Shown one piece after another: positions 1 to 5,793 of a stretch of 15,277 nucleotides of DNA. Under the pieces are notes generated by a model, which saw only the letters and a list, made by a program, of their open reading frames with translations, searched no databases and was not told the origin of the DNA. Each line of letters opens with the position of its first letter. The first letter of the stretch is position 1. The stretch is from NCBI GenBank assembly GCA_037147235.1, contig JBAWVO010000155.1, positions 1 through 15,277 of the forward strand, written 5' to 3'. Origin of the DNA: JANXQG01 sp037147235. Its GTDB lineage: Bacteria; Planctomycetota; Planctomycetia; Pirellulales; Thermoguttaceae. A program made the position numbers and the translations under genes.

Positions 1-82
1 CCCCCGCTCGGCGAGTGGGCAAAACACGACAGTTATTTCTGCGCCGGTCCTAAGGGACGATAGTCTGGATTATTCATAAATT

Positions 83-220
83 GTAGGGTGCGTGGAGCGA
101 AACCCCTGGGAAATGGTGGGTTACGCACGGAATCCAGCGAACGGCAACCTTTCACCCTGGTTTAGACCGGTTCGCGCAACGCACCACTGCGATTGAGTTT
201 CCGTGCTCCACCCACCCTAC
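83..220. repeat. Imperfect inverted-repeat intergenic element
   Basis: The outer arms, GTAGGGTGCGTGGAGC at 83-98 and GCTCCACCCACCCTAC at 205-220, are reverse complements with one mismatch in 16. A shorter GAAAC match extends them inward. A second, weaker pairing inside joins the GTGGGTTACGCAC area (about 116-128) to the CGCAACGCACCAC area (about 175-187). The whole could fold as a long stem or represent a MITE-like or REP-like element; similar GTAGGGTG/CACCCTAC blocks are common between planctomycete genes (recalled, not searched). It ends 29 bases before the thioredoxin start codon, so it lies in that gene's promoter and leader region. No coding sequence is visible in 1-249. Confidence 0.55.
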
Positions 221-249
221 GAAGAAATCCTTACAAGAAAGAATCTGGC

Positions 250-1476
250 ATGTTGCATCGATCCTCCCGCGGCATTCTGGCCGCACTCGGCCCCGTTGCT
301 GTACTGGCTTGGCTAGGGGCATCCGTGGTAGCAGATGAAAATACCAAGAAGTCCCTTGTGCCGCCGGTGCAAGAGAGCAAGGCAGCCGACAAAGATCCCT
401 TTGATGTACCCAACGGCACGATTGAGGAATTGCAAAAATACATTGATGGCTTGAACAAAATTCATCCGTCGTCGAGTCTCCGGCCAGCGGTCGCGGAGCT
501 TCATAAAAAGCGAGCGACGGCGCAACGGAATGCCTGCGACAAGATTCTGGCGGCCAAGCCCACTCCCGAGCAAGCCCAGGCGGCTGTCCGCTTGAAAGTC
601 GCCTCGCTGGCGGTCCTTGGCCGGCTAGGCGATCCGACGGCGCAGACCGATCTTGAATCCACGGTGGATCAAGTCGAAAAACTCGGCCTCAAGGAAATGA
701 TTCGCGACGTTCAGTTGGCCGCCTTGGAGAACCGTGCGGAGCAAGCGAGCGCGATGCCGGATGCAGAATACGGCAAGTTCGTCGAGCGTCTGAAGGTTTT
801 TTTGCAAAGAGGGCCGATCGACACCACATCGGCCAAGCTTGCCGTGAATGTTGCCATGGCTGCGGAACTATCGAATCGTCCTCGGTTGGCTGTTGATGCC
901 TACCGGGAATTGGGAACGGTCCTCGCCACGAGCAAGGACGAGAAGGCTACCGACACTGCGGCTACGATGCTTGGCGCGGCGCGGCGACTGGACCTGGTTG
1001 GCAAGCCGTTTGTCCTGGAAGGCTCGACGGTGGCCGGCAAGCCACTGGACTGGAAGAAGTACGAAGGCAAGATTGTGCTCATCGATTTCTTTGCCACTTG
1101 GTGCGGTCCCTGCCGCCAGGAGATACCGAACATTACAAAGTGCTACAAGGCCTATCATAAACGCGGGTTCGACGTCGTGCGAATCAGCATCGACCGCGAT
1201 CGCAAGGCAATCGTCGATTTCGTGGAAAAAGAAAAGCATCCCTGGACAATCCTGTTGGACCGTAACGAAGCCCGCGGCACCGACAATTCGATGGCGACGT
1301 ACTACGGCATTTTCGCGATTCCGCAAATGATCCTCGTCGGCAAGGACGGCAAGGTGCTGGCCTTGAACGTCCGCGGTGAACAGCTCGGCAAGAAGCTGGA
1401 AGAACTGCTGGGGCCAGCGGAAGAAGAGCGGAGTACGAAGAGGAGTGCGAACTCGGCGGAGAATGCCGGGAAATAG
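250..1476 (+). CDS. Exported TlpA/ResA-like thioredoxin-fold protein
   Basis: Predicted 408-residue periplasmic or membrane-attached thiol-disulfide oxidoreductase of the TlpA/ResA/AhpC-TSA type. Residues 1-30 form a signal peptide: a short basic start (HRSSR), a hydrophobic core, then ASVVADE. Residues about 35-260 are an alanine- and lysine-rich, probably helical region of unknown role that planctomycete members of this family often carry. The C-terminal thioredoxin fold (about 262-395) has the catalytic motif W284-C285-G286-P287-C288 after IDFFAT, and a cis-proline segment (FAIPQMIL) near its end. An open frame begins upstream at TTG 193, but it runs through the inverted-repeat element and would bury the signal peptide, so ATG 250 is chosen; the Shine-Dalgarno (AAGAAAG) is weak. 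The gene converges on the RNA ligase gene, with 27 bases between stops and no obvious terminator. Fold and signal are clear; the redox partner is unknown. Confidence 0.88.
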   Translation: MLHRSSRGILAALGPVAVLAWLGASVVADENTKKSLVPPVQESKAADKDPFDVPNGTIEELQKYIDGLNKIHPSSSLRPAVAELHKKRATAQRNACDKILAAKPTPEQAQAAVRLKVASLAVLGRLGDPTAQTDLESTVDQVEKLGLKEMIRDVQLAALENRAEQASAMPDAEYGKFVERLKVFLQRGPIDTTSAKLAVNVAMAAELSNRPRLAVDAYRELGTVLATSKDEKATDTAATMLGAARRLDLVGKPFVLEGSTVAGKPLDWKKYEGKIVLIDFFATWCGPCRQEIPNITKCYKAYHKRGFDVVRISIDRDRKAIVDFVEKEKHPWTILLDRNEARGTDNSMATYYGIFAIPQMILVGKDGKVLALNVRGEQLGKKLEELLGPAEEERSTKRSANSAENAGK

Positions 1477-1503
1477 TGCCGCGGATCGAATGGCTGTTGC
1501 TCT

Positions 1504-2235
1504 TCACCGAGGATCATTCTGTATGCTGTCCCCCGAATCTCGGCAAGGACGGTGCTCAGACGATTTCAGCTTATTTAGAACGAGGGACTGCTTCGACCAA
1601 TGTTTGCCGATTTGCTGTACAAACTCCGCGCGCACTACTTTGGCCCTCTGCGTCAGCCAGGATACACCTTCACGCCGGAGATAGACTCCCTCCATCGGTC
1701 CGTCGTAAAGAGACGATTTTCCTAAAAATCTCGGGATTTCATTTAGACGGAGAATGCCGGTTGCAATCTTTGGCACCACGCCGAGTTCGAGTTCGGCAAT
1801 GAGTTCATCTCTGCGGGCACTATTCATAAACCGTTGCTCATGCCTATCGTAGACATCGAAGGCAAGAAAGAAATCCGGCAGCAGGGTGTATTGGATGGAA
1901 TGGCACGCACAGCACCATTCGCCAAAGATTGTGAGGCGATCACCTAAAGCGTCAAAGAGGCGGGACTCACGTTCGGACAGCCAGTTCCAGAGCGGGGCAA
2001 ACTGACCTTTCATTCCTGGTTCCAAAAGGCCGCCCCGGTTCTGTGCGATTAAATTTCCTCCGTGGTCGAAGGAGATTCCGAGATTCGCTCCGTCAACCTT
2101 CTCCTCGATAGACACGGGGCCGCGAAGGAATTCTTCCGCTTCCGTGCGGGCCAGGACTTTGTCTTCACGTGCTGTGGCCGAGCCAAGCCAGAGCAAGTGC
2201 GGTGTCGTGGGAAATTTTACAAATCCTCTGCCCAT
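1504..2235 (-). CDS. RNA ligase family protein (nucleotidyltransferase)
   Basis: A 243-residue single-domain protein of the covalent nucleotidyltransferase superfamily, RNA-ligase branch. These enzymes take AMP from ATP onto a lysine, pass it to an RNA 5'-phosphate and seal a nick or break. Visible motifs are: motif I K46-VDGAN (nucleotidyl lysine), NRGG near residue 67, motif III FGEW (E106), the FLAFDVYD segment (123-130) typical of motif IIIa, motif IV MEGVYLR (E182) and motif V QRAKVVR (K199). All expected catalytic residues are present, so it should be active. There is no room for a separate OB or large C-terminal domain; only about 40 residues follow motif V. The frame is open to 2400, but that part overlaps the PIN gene. 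ATG 2235 gives the family-like start MGRGFVKFPTTPHL and lies 4 bases after the PIN stop, so translational coupling is likely. It is the last gene of the ATPase-PIN-ligase operon. The substrate cannot be read from sequence. Confidence 0.8.
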   Translation of the reverse strand: MGRGFVKFPTTPHLLWLGSATAREDKVLARTEAEEFLRGPVSIEEKVDGANLGISFDHGGNLIAQNRGGLLEPGMKGQFAPLWNWLSERESRLFDALGDRLTIFGEWCCACHSIQYTLLPDFFLAFDVYDRHEQRFMNSARRDELIAELELGVVPKIATGILRLNEIPRFLGKSSLYDGPMEGVYLRREGVSWLTQRAKVVRAEFVQQIGKHWSKQSLVLNKLKSSEHRPCRDSGDSIQNDPR

Positions 2236-2239
2236 GGCA

Positions 2240-2755
2240 TTAGGTGGTTTTGCGAATCCTAATTGATTCCAATTCGTCGCGGCAAAGCACTTCGAGCCGA
2301 ATCCCGTGGCTGGCAAGCCGTGACTCCCAGCCGAGCCACTTGCAGTCCGCCGACTGAAGAATTGGCGGCTTTTCGCCATGCGCATTCGCAACCGCAACAA
2401 ACTTTCTGTCGGCTGGATCGAAATCCTCCAGGAGCACTGCGTCGGATGGAAACTCGGTAAAAATAGTTTTCTCTTCGTTCATTGCCGTAATCGTCACAAA
2501 GCAAACATGCTGCGGCATCATTTTTCGTTGCAGTAGCCATTTAAGAAAAGCACTGCCTGGCGTGGGCTGCCGATTTGCATCTAGCCTGTTTCCGTATTCA
2601 CCAAGAATCAACCACGAGCGGTCGAGGACAACCTGTTCATCCGATTGAACCTTCTCAAGCCTATTTACGCAAGCGGCGCGACATTGGGGACTCATTTGCT
2701 CCGCCTGTCCATCGGCAACGAGAAGCACGTTTGTATCGATGACTATCGCGCTCAT
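2240..2755 (-). CDS. PIN-like domain protein, putative ribonuclease
   Basis: A 171-residue protein that opens with a beta strand and the PIN signature AIVIDTNVLL (D7). Further acidic residues sit where the metal site of PIN nucleases is expected: E53 (LGEYGNRL), D113 and D116 (EDFDPADRKFVAVA) and D137 (QSADCKW). PIN domains are Mg2+/Mn2+-dependent nucleases, many of which cut tRNA, rRNA or mRNA. It is longer than a typical VapC toxin, with an insert around residues 60-105. Its ATG overlaps the ATPase stop in an ATGA arrangement (2752-2755), and its own TAA overlaps another ATG just before the ligase start, so the three proteins should be made together. ATPases of this kind are often paired with a small nuclease-like partner, which supports an effector role; that is inference. 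A conventional toxin-antitoxin role is less likely because no antitoxin-sized gene adjoins it. Confidence 0.7.
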   Translation of the reverse strand: MSAIVIDTNVLLVADGQAEQMSPQCRAACVNRLEKVQSDEQVVLDRSWLILGEYGNRLDANRQPTPGSAFLKWLLQRKMMPQHVCFVTITAMNEEKTIFTEFPSDAVLLEDFDPADRKFVAVANAHGEKPPILQSADCKWLGWESRLASHGIRLEVLCRDELESIRIRKTT

Positions 2756-4155
2756 TTTTCCTCTTTCTGAGCCTGCTGTCGGCGAGCTTCCGCCTTGGAC
2801 ATCTCAAAAAGATCTTGCATACTGTTTCCAAAAAAGTCTTCGGGCCAATTAACGATGTTACCATACTCATCGAGTTGTAGCGTCTCGAGTTTCGATTCGC
2901 TGCCCGTGCTATGAGCAAAATAGGCAGCAACTTTCGACGACGAAATGGGATGCTCCGGCTGACTTTCGGCAATTCGACGCTGAAGCCTATTGAGAAAATG
3001 TTCCGAGTGTGTCTCGATAATCAACTGGATACCGCGCTCCTTTCCATCCTCACGCGCCGCCAAGACCTCAATGAACAAGTCCGCGAGACGCGCTTGTGCG
3101 CGGGGATGGAGATGCAATTCCGGCTGTTCGATGAAGAGGATCGAGCCGGCCGGCGCGTAGAAAGATTGCACGATCACAGGCAGCACTTGGGAAATTCCAA
3201 ATCCCACATCAGGGATATCGACCCAAGACGGCGAACCTGGCGTCTTGACTTTGACTTCGTATTCTTTGCGGTTGGCCGAAATTCGCCGCACCGCGAACTC
3301 ATCAATCAGTTCAAGATCCTTGAGCCTCTCCGCAATAAACTGCTGAAAGAATTGAACCCTTTGCCTCGGCCGGGTGCTGAGTTTTCTTTCCTTCGCGGCC
3401 AGCATGGCACTTATCGCATTTTCGCCCGAATAGCCAACACTTTCAGGTTCGCCGCCCGTCCAATAATAAAGCCGCTCGCCCTTCGATCGCAACGGGCCTA
3501 AGTAACTGACCGATCGCAGCAACCTCTCCATTTCGAGACTGAAGTCCTTCACAAAATCAGCGTTTTGATAGTATCTCGCGGTTTCATCGGGAAAGCCATA
3601 AAACTTCGTCGGGGCACCTAGCGAATAAACTCGCCCCGGGTTTCGCGTCAAAGTATAGGGGCTCGCTTTCAGGTCATACGCCGGTTGTTCAGCATGCTTT
3701 TTTCGCTCAACCGAGACCCACATGCTCTCGGTGCCGTCATTCACCAATTCGTACCTGAAACGATCGACCGCAAGAGGTGGCTGCTTGCCTCTTATTCCCA
3801 TTTCGGCAGAAAACCGCATTTCATTGCCGCTACACTTAAACTTCGACCTCGGATCGCCGACTTGAAGAACTTCCGGAAGTTGCCATGCAAAATTGAACCC
3901 CAAACTGTTCTCTAGATCACGACGATATACCAGTTCCTCGAACGATCCCAGGTTCACGGGCGTGTTCGCATCCCCCGGATGGATCACGAGTTTTCGATCC
4001 GAGGAGTCAACCGTTTGTTTTAGCATCAGCAAGAATTGTGCGATGCTACTCTTGCCCGAGCTATTCGTCCCAAAGAACACGGTTAAGGGCGCCATCCTGA
4101 TCGGAGTCGTGTCTTTCCACCCTTTGAAGTTCTTTAGTTGGAGTTGCGTTAACAT
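2752..4155 (-). CDS. AAA/ABC-type ATPase with DUF3696-like C-terminus
   Basis: A 467-residue OLD/RecF-like ABC ATPase. The N-terminus has the usual LTQLQLKNFKGW strand, then Walker A GTNSSGKSS (29-37). A long middle region (about 45-310) fills the place of the coiled-coil or insertion lobe. The signature-like segment DVGFGISQVLP (316-326) is followed by Walker B ILFIEQPELHLHP (339-351) with catalytic glutamate and the ETHSEHF switch (381-387). The tail, LQLDEYGNIVNWPEDFF (426-442), matches what I recall of DUF3696. No TOPRIM domain is seen, so any nuclease activity should come from the PIN partner. The start has an excellent AGGAGGT 9 bases upstream. It is first in the operon and its stop overlaps the PIN start. 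ATPases of this group commonly act as sensors or loaders in phage-defence and nucleic-acid-processing systems; the role here is inferred from context. Confidence 0.85.
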   Translation of the reverse strand: MLTQLQLKNFKGWKDTTPIRMAPLTVFFGTNSSGKSSIAQFLLMLKQTVDSSDRKLVIHPGDANTPVNLGSFEELVYRRDLENSLGFNFAWQLPEVLQVGDPRSKFKCSGNEMRFSAEMGIRGKQPPLAVDRFRYELVNDGTESMWVSVERKKHAEQPAYDLKASPYTLTRNPGRVYSLGAPTKFYGFPDETARYYQNADFVKDFSLEMERLLRSVSYLGPLRSKGERLYYWTGGEPESVGYSGENAISAMLAAKERKLSTRPRQRVQFFQQFIAERLKDLELIDEFAVRRISANRKEYEVKVKTPGSPSWVDIPDVGFGISQVLPVIVQSFYAPAGSILFIEQPELHLHPRAQARLADLFIEVLAAREDGKERGIQLIIETHSEHFLNRLQRRIAESQPEHPISSSKVAAYFAHSTGSESKLETLQLDEYGNIVNWPEDFFGNSMQDLFEMSKAEARRQQAQKEEK

Positions 4156-4164
4156 GCTGGCCCT

Positions 4165-4171
4165 ACCTCCT
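4165..4171 (-). promoter_or_regulatory. Strong Shine-Dalgarno of the ATPase gene
   Basis: On the minus strand this reads AGGAGGT, 9 bases before the ATG at 4155. It fixes the start of the ATPase and so the 5' end of the three-gene operon. The two downstream genes have no comparable site and appear to rely on coupling. Confidence 0.8.
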
Positions 4172-4197
4172 GCTCCCGTTATCTGGATTATTGTGCA

Positions 4198-4203
4198 AGT
4201 ATA
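4198..4203 (-). promoter_or_regulatory. Possible -10 hexamer for the ATPase-PIN-ligase operon
   Basis: On the minus strand the hexamer is TATACT, within TTTGATATACTTGC, about 43 bases before the start codon. No good -35 lies 16-18 bases upstream, so this is only a candidate. It is the best sigma-70-like element in the 171 bases between the yacG stop and the ATPase start. Confidence 0.2.
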
Positions 4204-4326
4204 TCAAACCCTACAGCGGTTAGACAGAGGCACTTTCCGAAGGAATTTTCCCGGGGCCGTAAGGCACGCAATGGAGCAATAATGCTTCGGAATTATTTTT
4301 CGGATTCCTCGCCAATTCTAGTTGGC

Positions 4327-4524
4327 TTACTTGGGACGTTCATCCTCTTCCGGCGGAACGGGCCGCTCTTCGTCCTCTTCAGGCGACTCGTAGGGAAGGC
4401 CATAGCCTTCTTTGAGCCAGCGATTTAGATCGGCCAGACGGCAGCGGATACTGCAAAACGGCAATGCCGAACTTTGCTCCGGATCGAAGAGACGTTCGCA
4501 CAGAGGGCAAGGACGCTGGCTCAT
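4327..4524 (-). CDS. yacG: DNA gyrase inhibitor YacG-like zinc protein
   Basis: A 65-residue protein with the YacG zinc site: CPLC (6-9) and FCSIRCR (cysteines about 24 and 28), spaced as in the family, followed by DLNRWL. In Escherichia coli YacG binds GyrB and blocks gyrase from DNA; the Zn-binding part is the folded core. The C-terminal 20 residues are acidic and proline-rich (PEEDEERPVPPEEDERPK), probably disordered. Length is normal for the family. The gene follows the FmdB-type gene on the same strand, but a 279-base gap packed with tandem repeats and an inverted repeat separates them. The 14-bp repeat array ends 4 bases before the start codon, so there is no Shine-Dalgarno; the leader is C-rich. 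Assignment is good; the function in this organism is taken from the family. Confidence 0.8.
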   Translation of the reverse strand: MSQRPCPLCERLFDPEQSSALPFCSIRCRLADLNRWLKEGYGLPYESPEEDEERPVPPEEDERPK

Positions 4525-4528
4525 AGAA

Positions 4529-4584
4529 CGGTGGATGGTGAGCGGTGGATGGTGGACGGTGGATGGTGGACGGTGGATGGTGGA
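4529..4584. repeat. 14-bp tandem repeat, four units
   Basis: Four head-to-tail 14-bp units: CGGTGGATGGTGAG at 4529-4542, then three exact CGGTGGATGGTGGA units at 4543-4584, followed by a partial TGG. The array abuts the yacG start codon (4 bases away) and occupies its ribosome-binding region. Copy number could vary between strains. Confidence 0.9.
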
Positions 4585-4599
4585 TGGCCGGTGAATTAT

Positions 4600-4655
4600 A
4601 GTACTGAGTACTGAGTACTGAGTACTGAGTACTGAGTACTGAGTACTGAATACTG
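4600..4655. repeat. 7-bp tandem repeat AGTACTG, eight units
   Basis: Seven perfect AGTACTG units (4600-4648) are followed by one AATACTG variant (4649-4655). Each unit contains the self-complementary hexamer AGTACT, so the array is itself palindromic and can fold in many registers. It lies between the FmdB-type gene and yacG, only 15 bases from the 14-bp array. Similar runs occur in planctomycete intergenic DNA from memory; their role is unknown. Confidence 0.92.
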
Positions 4656-4680
4656 AGAAACTATCTCAAAACACTCTTGA

Positions 4681-4763
4681 AGAACCACGAAACACACGAA
4701 ACACACGAAAGAGAACGAAATACAACTGCCTTTTTTCGTCTGTTTTGTGTCTTTCGTGGTTCT
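4681..4763. repeat. Long imperfect inverted repeat downstream of FmdB-type gene
   Basis: The left arm 4681-4707 (beginning AGAACCACGAAA) and right arm 4737-4763 (ending TTTCGTGGTTCT) pair at 24 of 27 positions across a 29-base loop; the outer 12 pairs are perfect. Inside the left arm the ACACACGAA motif repeats directly. It lies 41 bases past the FmdB-type stop, so it could end or protect that transcript, but there is no clear T-run at the 3' side on the minus strand. It may also be a dispersed genomic repeat. Confidence 0.7.
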
Positions 4764-4803
4764 CTTTGAGTTCTGAGATGGATTCTGAGTACCGCCCACC
4801 ACC

Positions 4804-5169
4804 TCACTTCTTCCCGCTCTTCCCCTTCTTTCCGCCACTGCTCTCCGTAGACTTCTCGGCATGGCTGGATTTCTCTGCCGTGCTAGACTTTTCTGCGGGA
4901 CTGGACTTCTCTGTTGTGCCGGACTTCTCGGAGGGGCTGGACGAACTGGCCGACTTGTCGGCGGCGGCGGCCTTCTTGTAAGATTCGCTGCGGTAGTCGG
5001 TCGTATAGAAACCGGAACCCTTGAAGACAATCGCCAAACCCGTCCCGATCAGCCGGCGAAGCTTTTTCTTGCCACACTCGGGGCACTGCTTCTTCGGATC
5101 ATCCTTCATCGATTGAAACAGCTCGAACTGGTGCTCGCAGGCATCGCACACATAGTCATAGGTTGGCAT
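4804..5169 (-). CDS. FmdB-family zinc ribbon protein
   Basis: A 121-residue protein. Residues 1-45 are a zinc ribbon of the FmdB/CxxC_CXXC_SSSS type: MPTYDYVCDAC, with Cys pairs at CDAC and CPEC, then RRLIGTGLAIVFKGSGFYTTDY. The family is often called a regulatory protein, but its biochemical role is not settled. From about residue 68 the protein becomes a low-complexity serine/lysine/glutamate tail with four or five near-repeats of the type AEKSS/TEKSS, ending GGKKGKSGKK. Such a tail is probably disordered and basic at its end. It starts 32 bases after the grpE stop and is likely co-transcribed with dnaJ-grpE. The start is unambiguous from the conserved MPTYDY. Confidence 0.83.
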   Translation of the reverse strand: MPTYDYVCDACEHQFELFQSMKDDPKKQCPECGKKKLRRLIGTGLAIVFKGSGFYTTDYRSESYKKAAAADKSASSSSPSEKSGTTEKSSPAEKSSTAEKSSHAEKSTESSGGKKGKSGKK

Positions 5170-5201
5170 GTTAGTGGCTCCGGGATTGGGGGCAAAGTTA
5201 C

Positions 5202-5777
5202 TTACAAGGCATCCGGCCCGCGCGACACGATCACGAGGCTGGGCCGCACGACGCGATCGTACAACTGGAAGCCGGATTGGGTTACGAGTACGACGGTGTT
5301 CGGTGGAACTTCATCGGTTACCTGTTGCGAAATTGCGTGATGCAGGTGCGGATCGAAAGGCAAATTCAAAGCCTCGATCCGCAAACAGCGGTACCTCGCA
5401 AATACTTCTTCAAATTGCCGTGCAACCAGTTTCACGCCTTCCAGCAGACCGGCCACATCCTGCGATTTCTCAGCCGCATCAATCGCCCTCTCGATGTTGT
5501 CCAACACCGGCAAGAGGTCATACATCAGCGGTTGGTTGGCATAGCGGCGATGTTCCTCGATCTCGCGAGCGGCCCGCTTGCGGTAGTTTTCCAACTCCGC
5601 CTGACTGCGGAGCACGCGGTCCTTGGCGGCTTCGAGGTCGTTGTGCAACTGATCCAAGAGATTCTCCTCCACAGCCTCGGGCGCGTTGTCCGCGGCACCC
5701 GGGTCCGTGGACGATTCTGGATTAACCGCCGGCTGCGGTGGGGCATCATTCGTGGTGTTGGTATTTTCGTCGTTCAT
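5202..5777 (-). CDS. grpE: Nucleotide exchange factor GrpE
   Basis: A 191-residue cytoplasmic cochaperone that releases ADP from DnaK. The first 40 residues are acidic, Asn/Pro-rich and probably disordered. A long helix follows (about 40-85: LHNDLEAAKDRVLRSQAELENYRKRA in segments), as in the GrpE dimer stalk. The C-terminal beta domain carries LPFDPHLHHAI (the family signature around the conserved FDP-x-x-H) and ends RPSLVIVSRGP. The frame stays open upstream to 6143, but that part is the shadow of dnaJ; ATG 5777 gives a normal-length protein 16 bases after the dnaJ stop. There is no strong Shine-Dalgarno. No dnaK gene is in the window, so the partner lies elsewhere. Confidence 0.93.
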   Translation of the reverse strand: MNDENTNTTNDAPPQPAVNPESSTDPGAADNAPEAVEENLLDQLHNDLEAAKDRVLRSQAELENYRKRAAREIEEHRRYANQPLMYDLLPVLDNIERAIDAAEKSQDVAGLLEGVKLVARQFEEVFARYRCLRIEALNLPFDPHLHHAISQQVTDEVPPNTVVLVTQSGFQLYDRVVRPSLVIVSRGPDAL

Positions 5778-5793
5778 GGGAAACGTGAGGATC

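Noticed and set aside
64..74. TCTGGATTATT shared between the window start and 4182-4192
   Set aside because: An 11-base match is expected many times by chance in a window of this size.
4278..4297. Hairpin AATAAT-GCTTCGGA-ATTATT as terminator of yacG
   Set aside because: AT-only 6-bp stem, and the T-run lies on the plus strand where no gene ends; nothing suitable follows on the minus strand.
4529..4655. CRISPR array
   Set aside because: Repeats are contiguous 14-bp and 7-bp units without spacers and no cas gene is present.
4596..5030. Minus-strand frame reading through the AGTACTG array (QYSVLST repeats)
   Set aside because: Translation of tandem repeats plus a shadow of the FmdB-type gene; no start signal.
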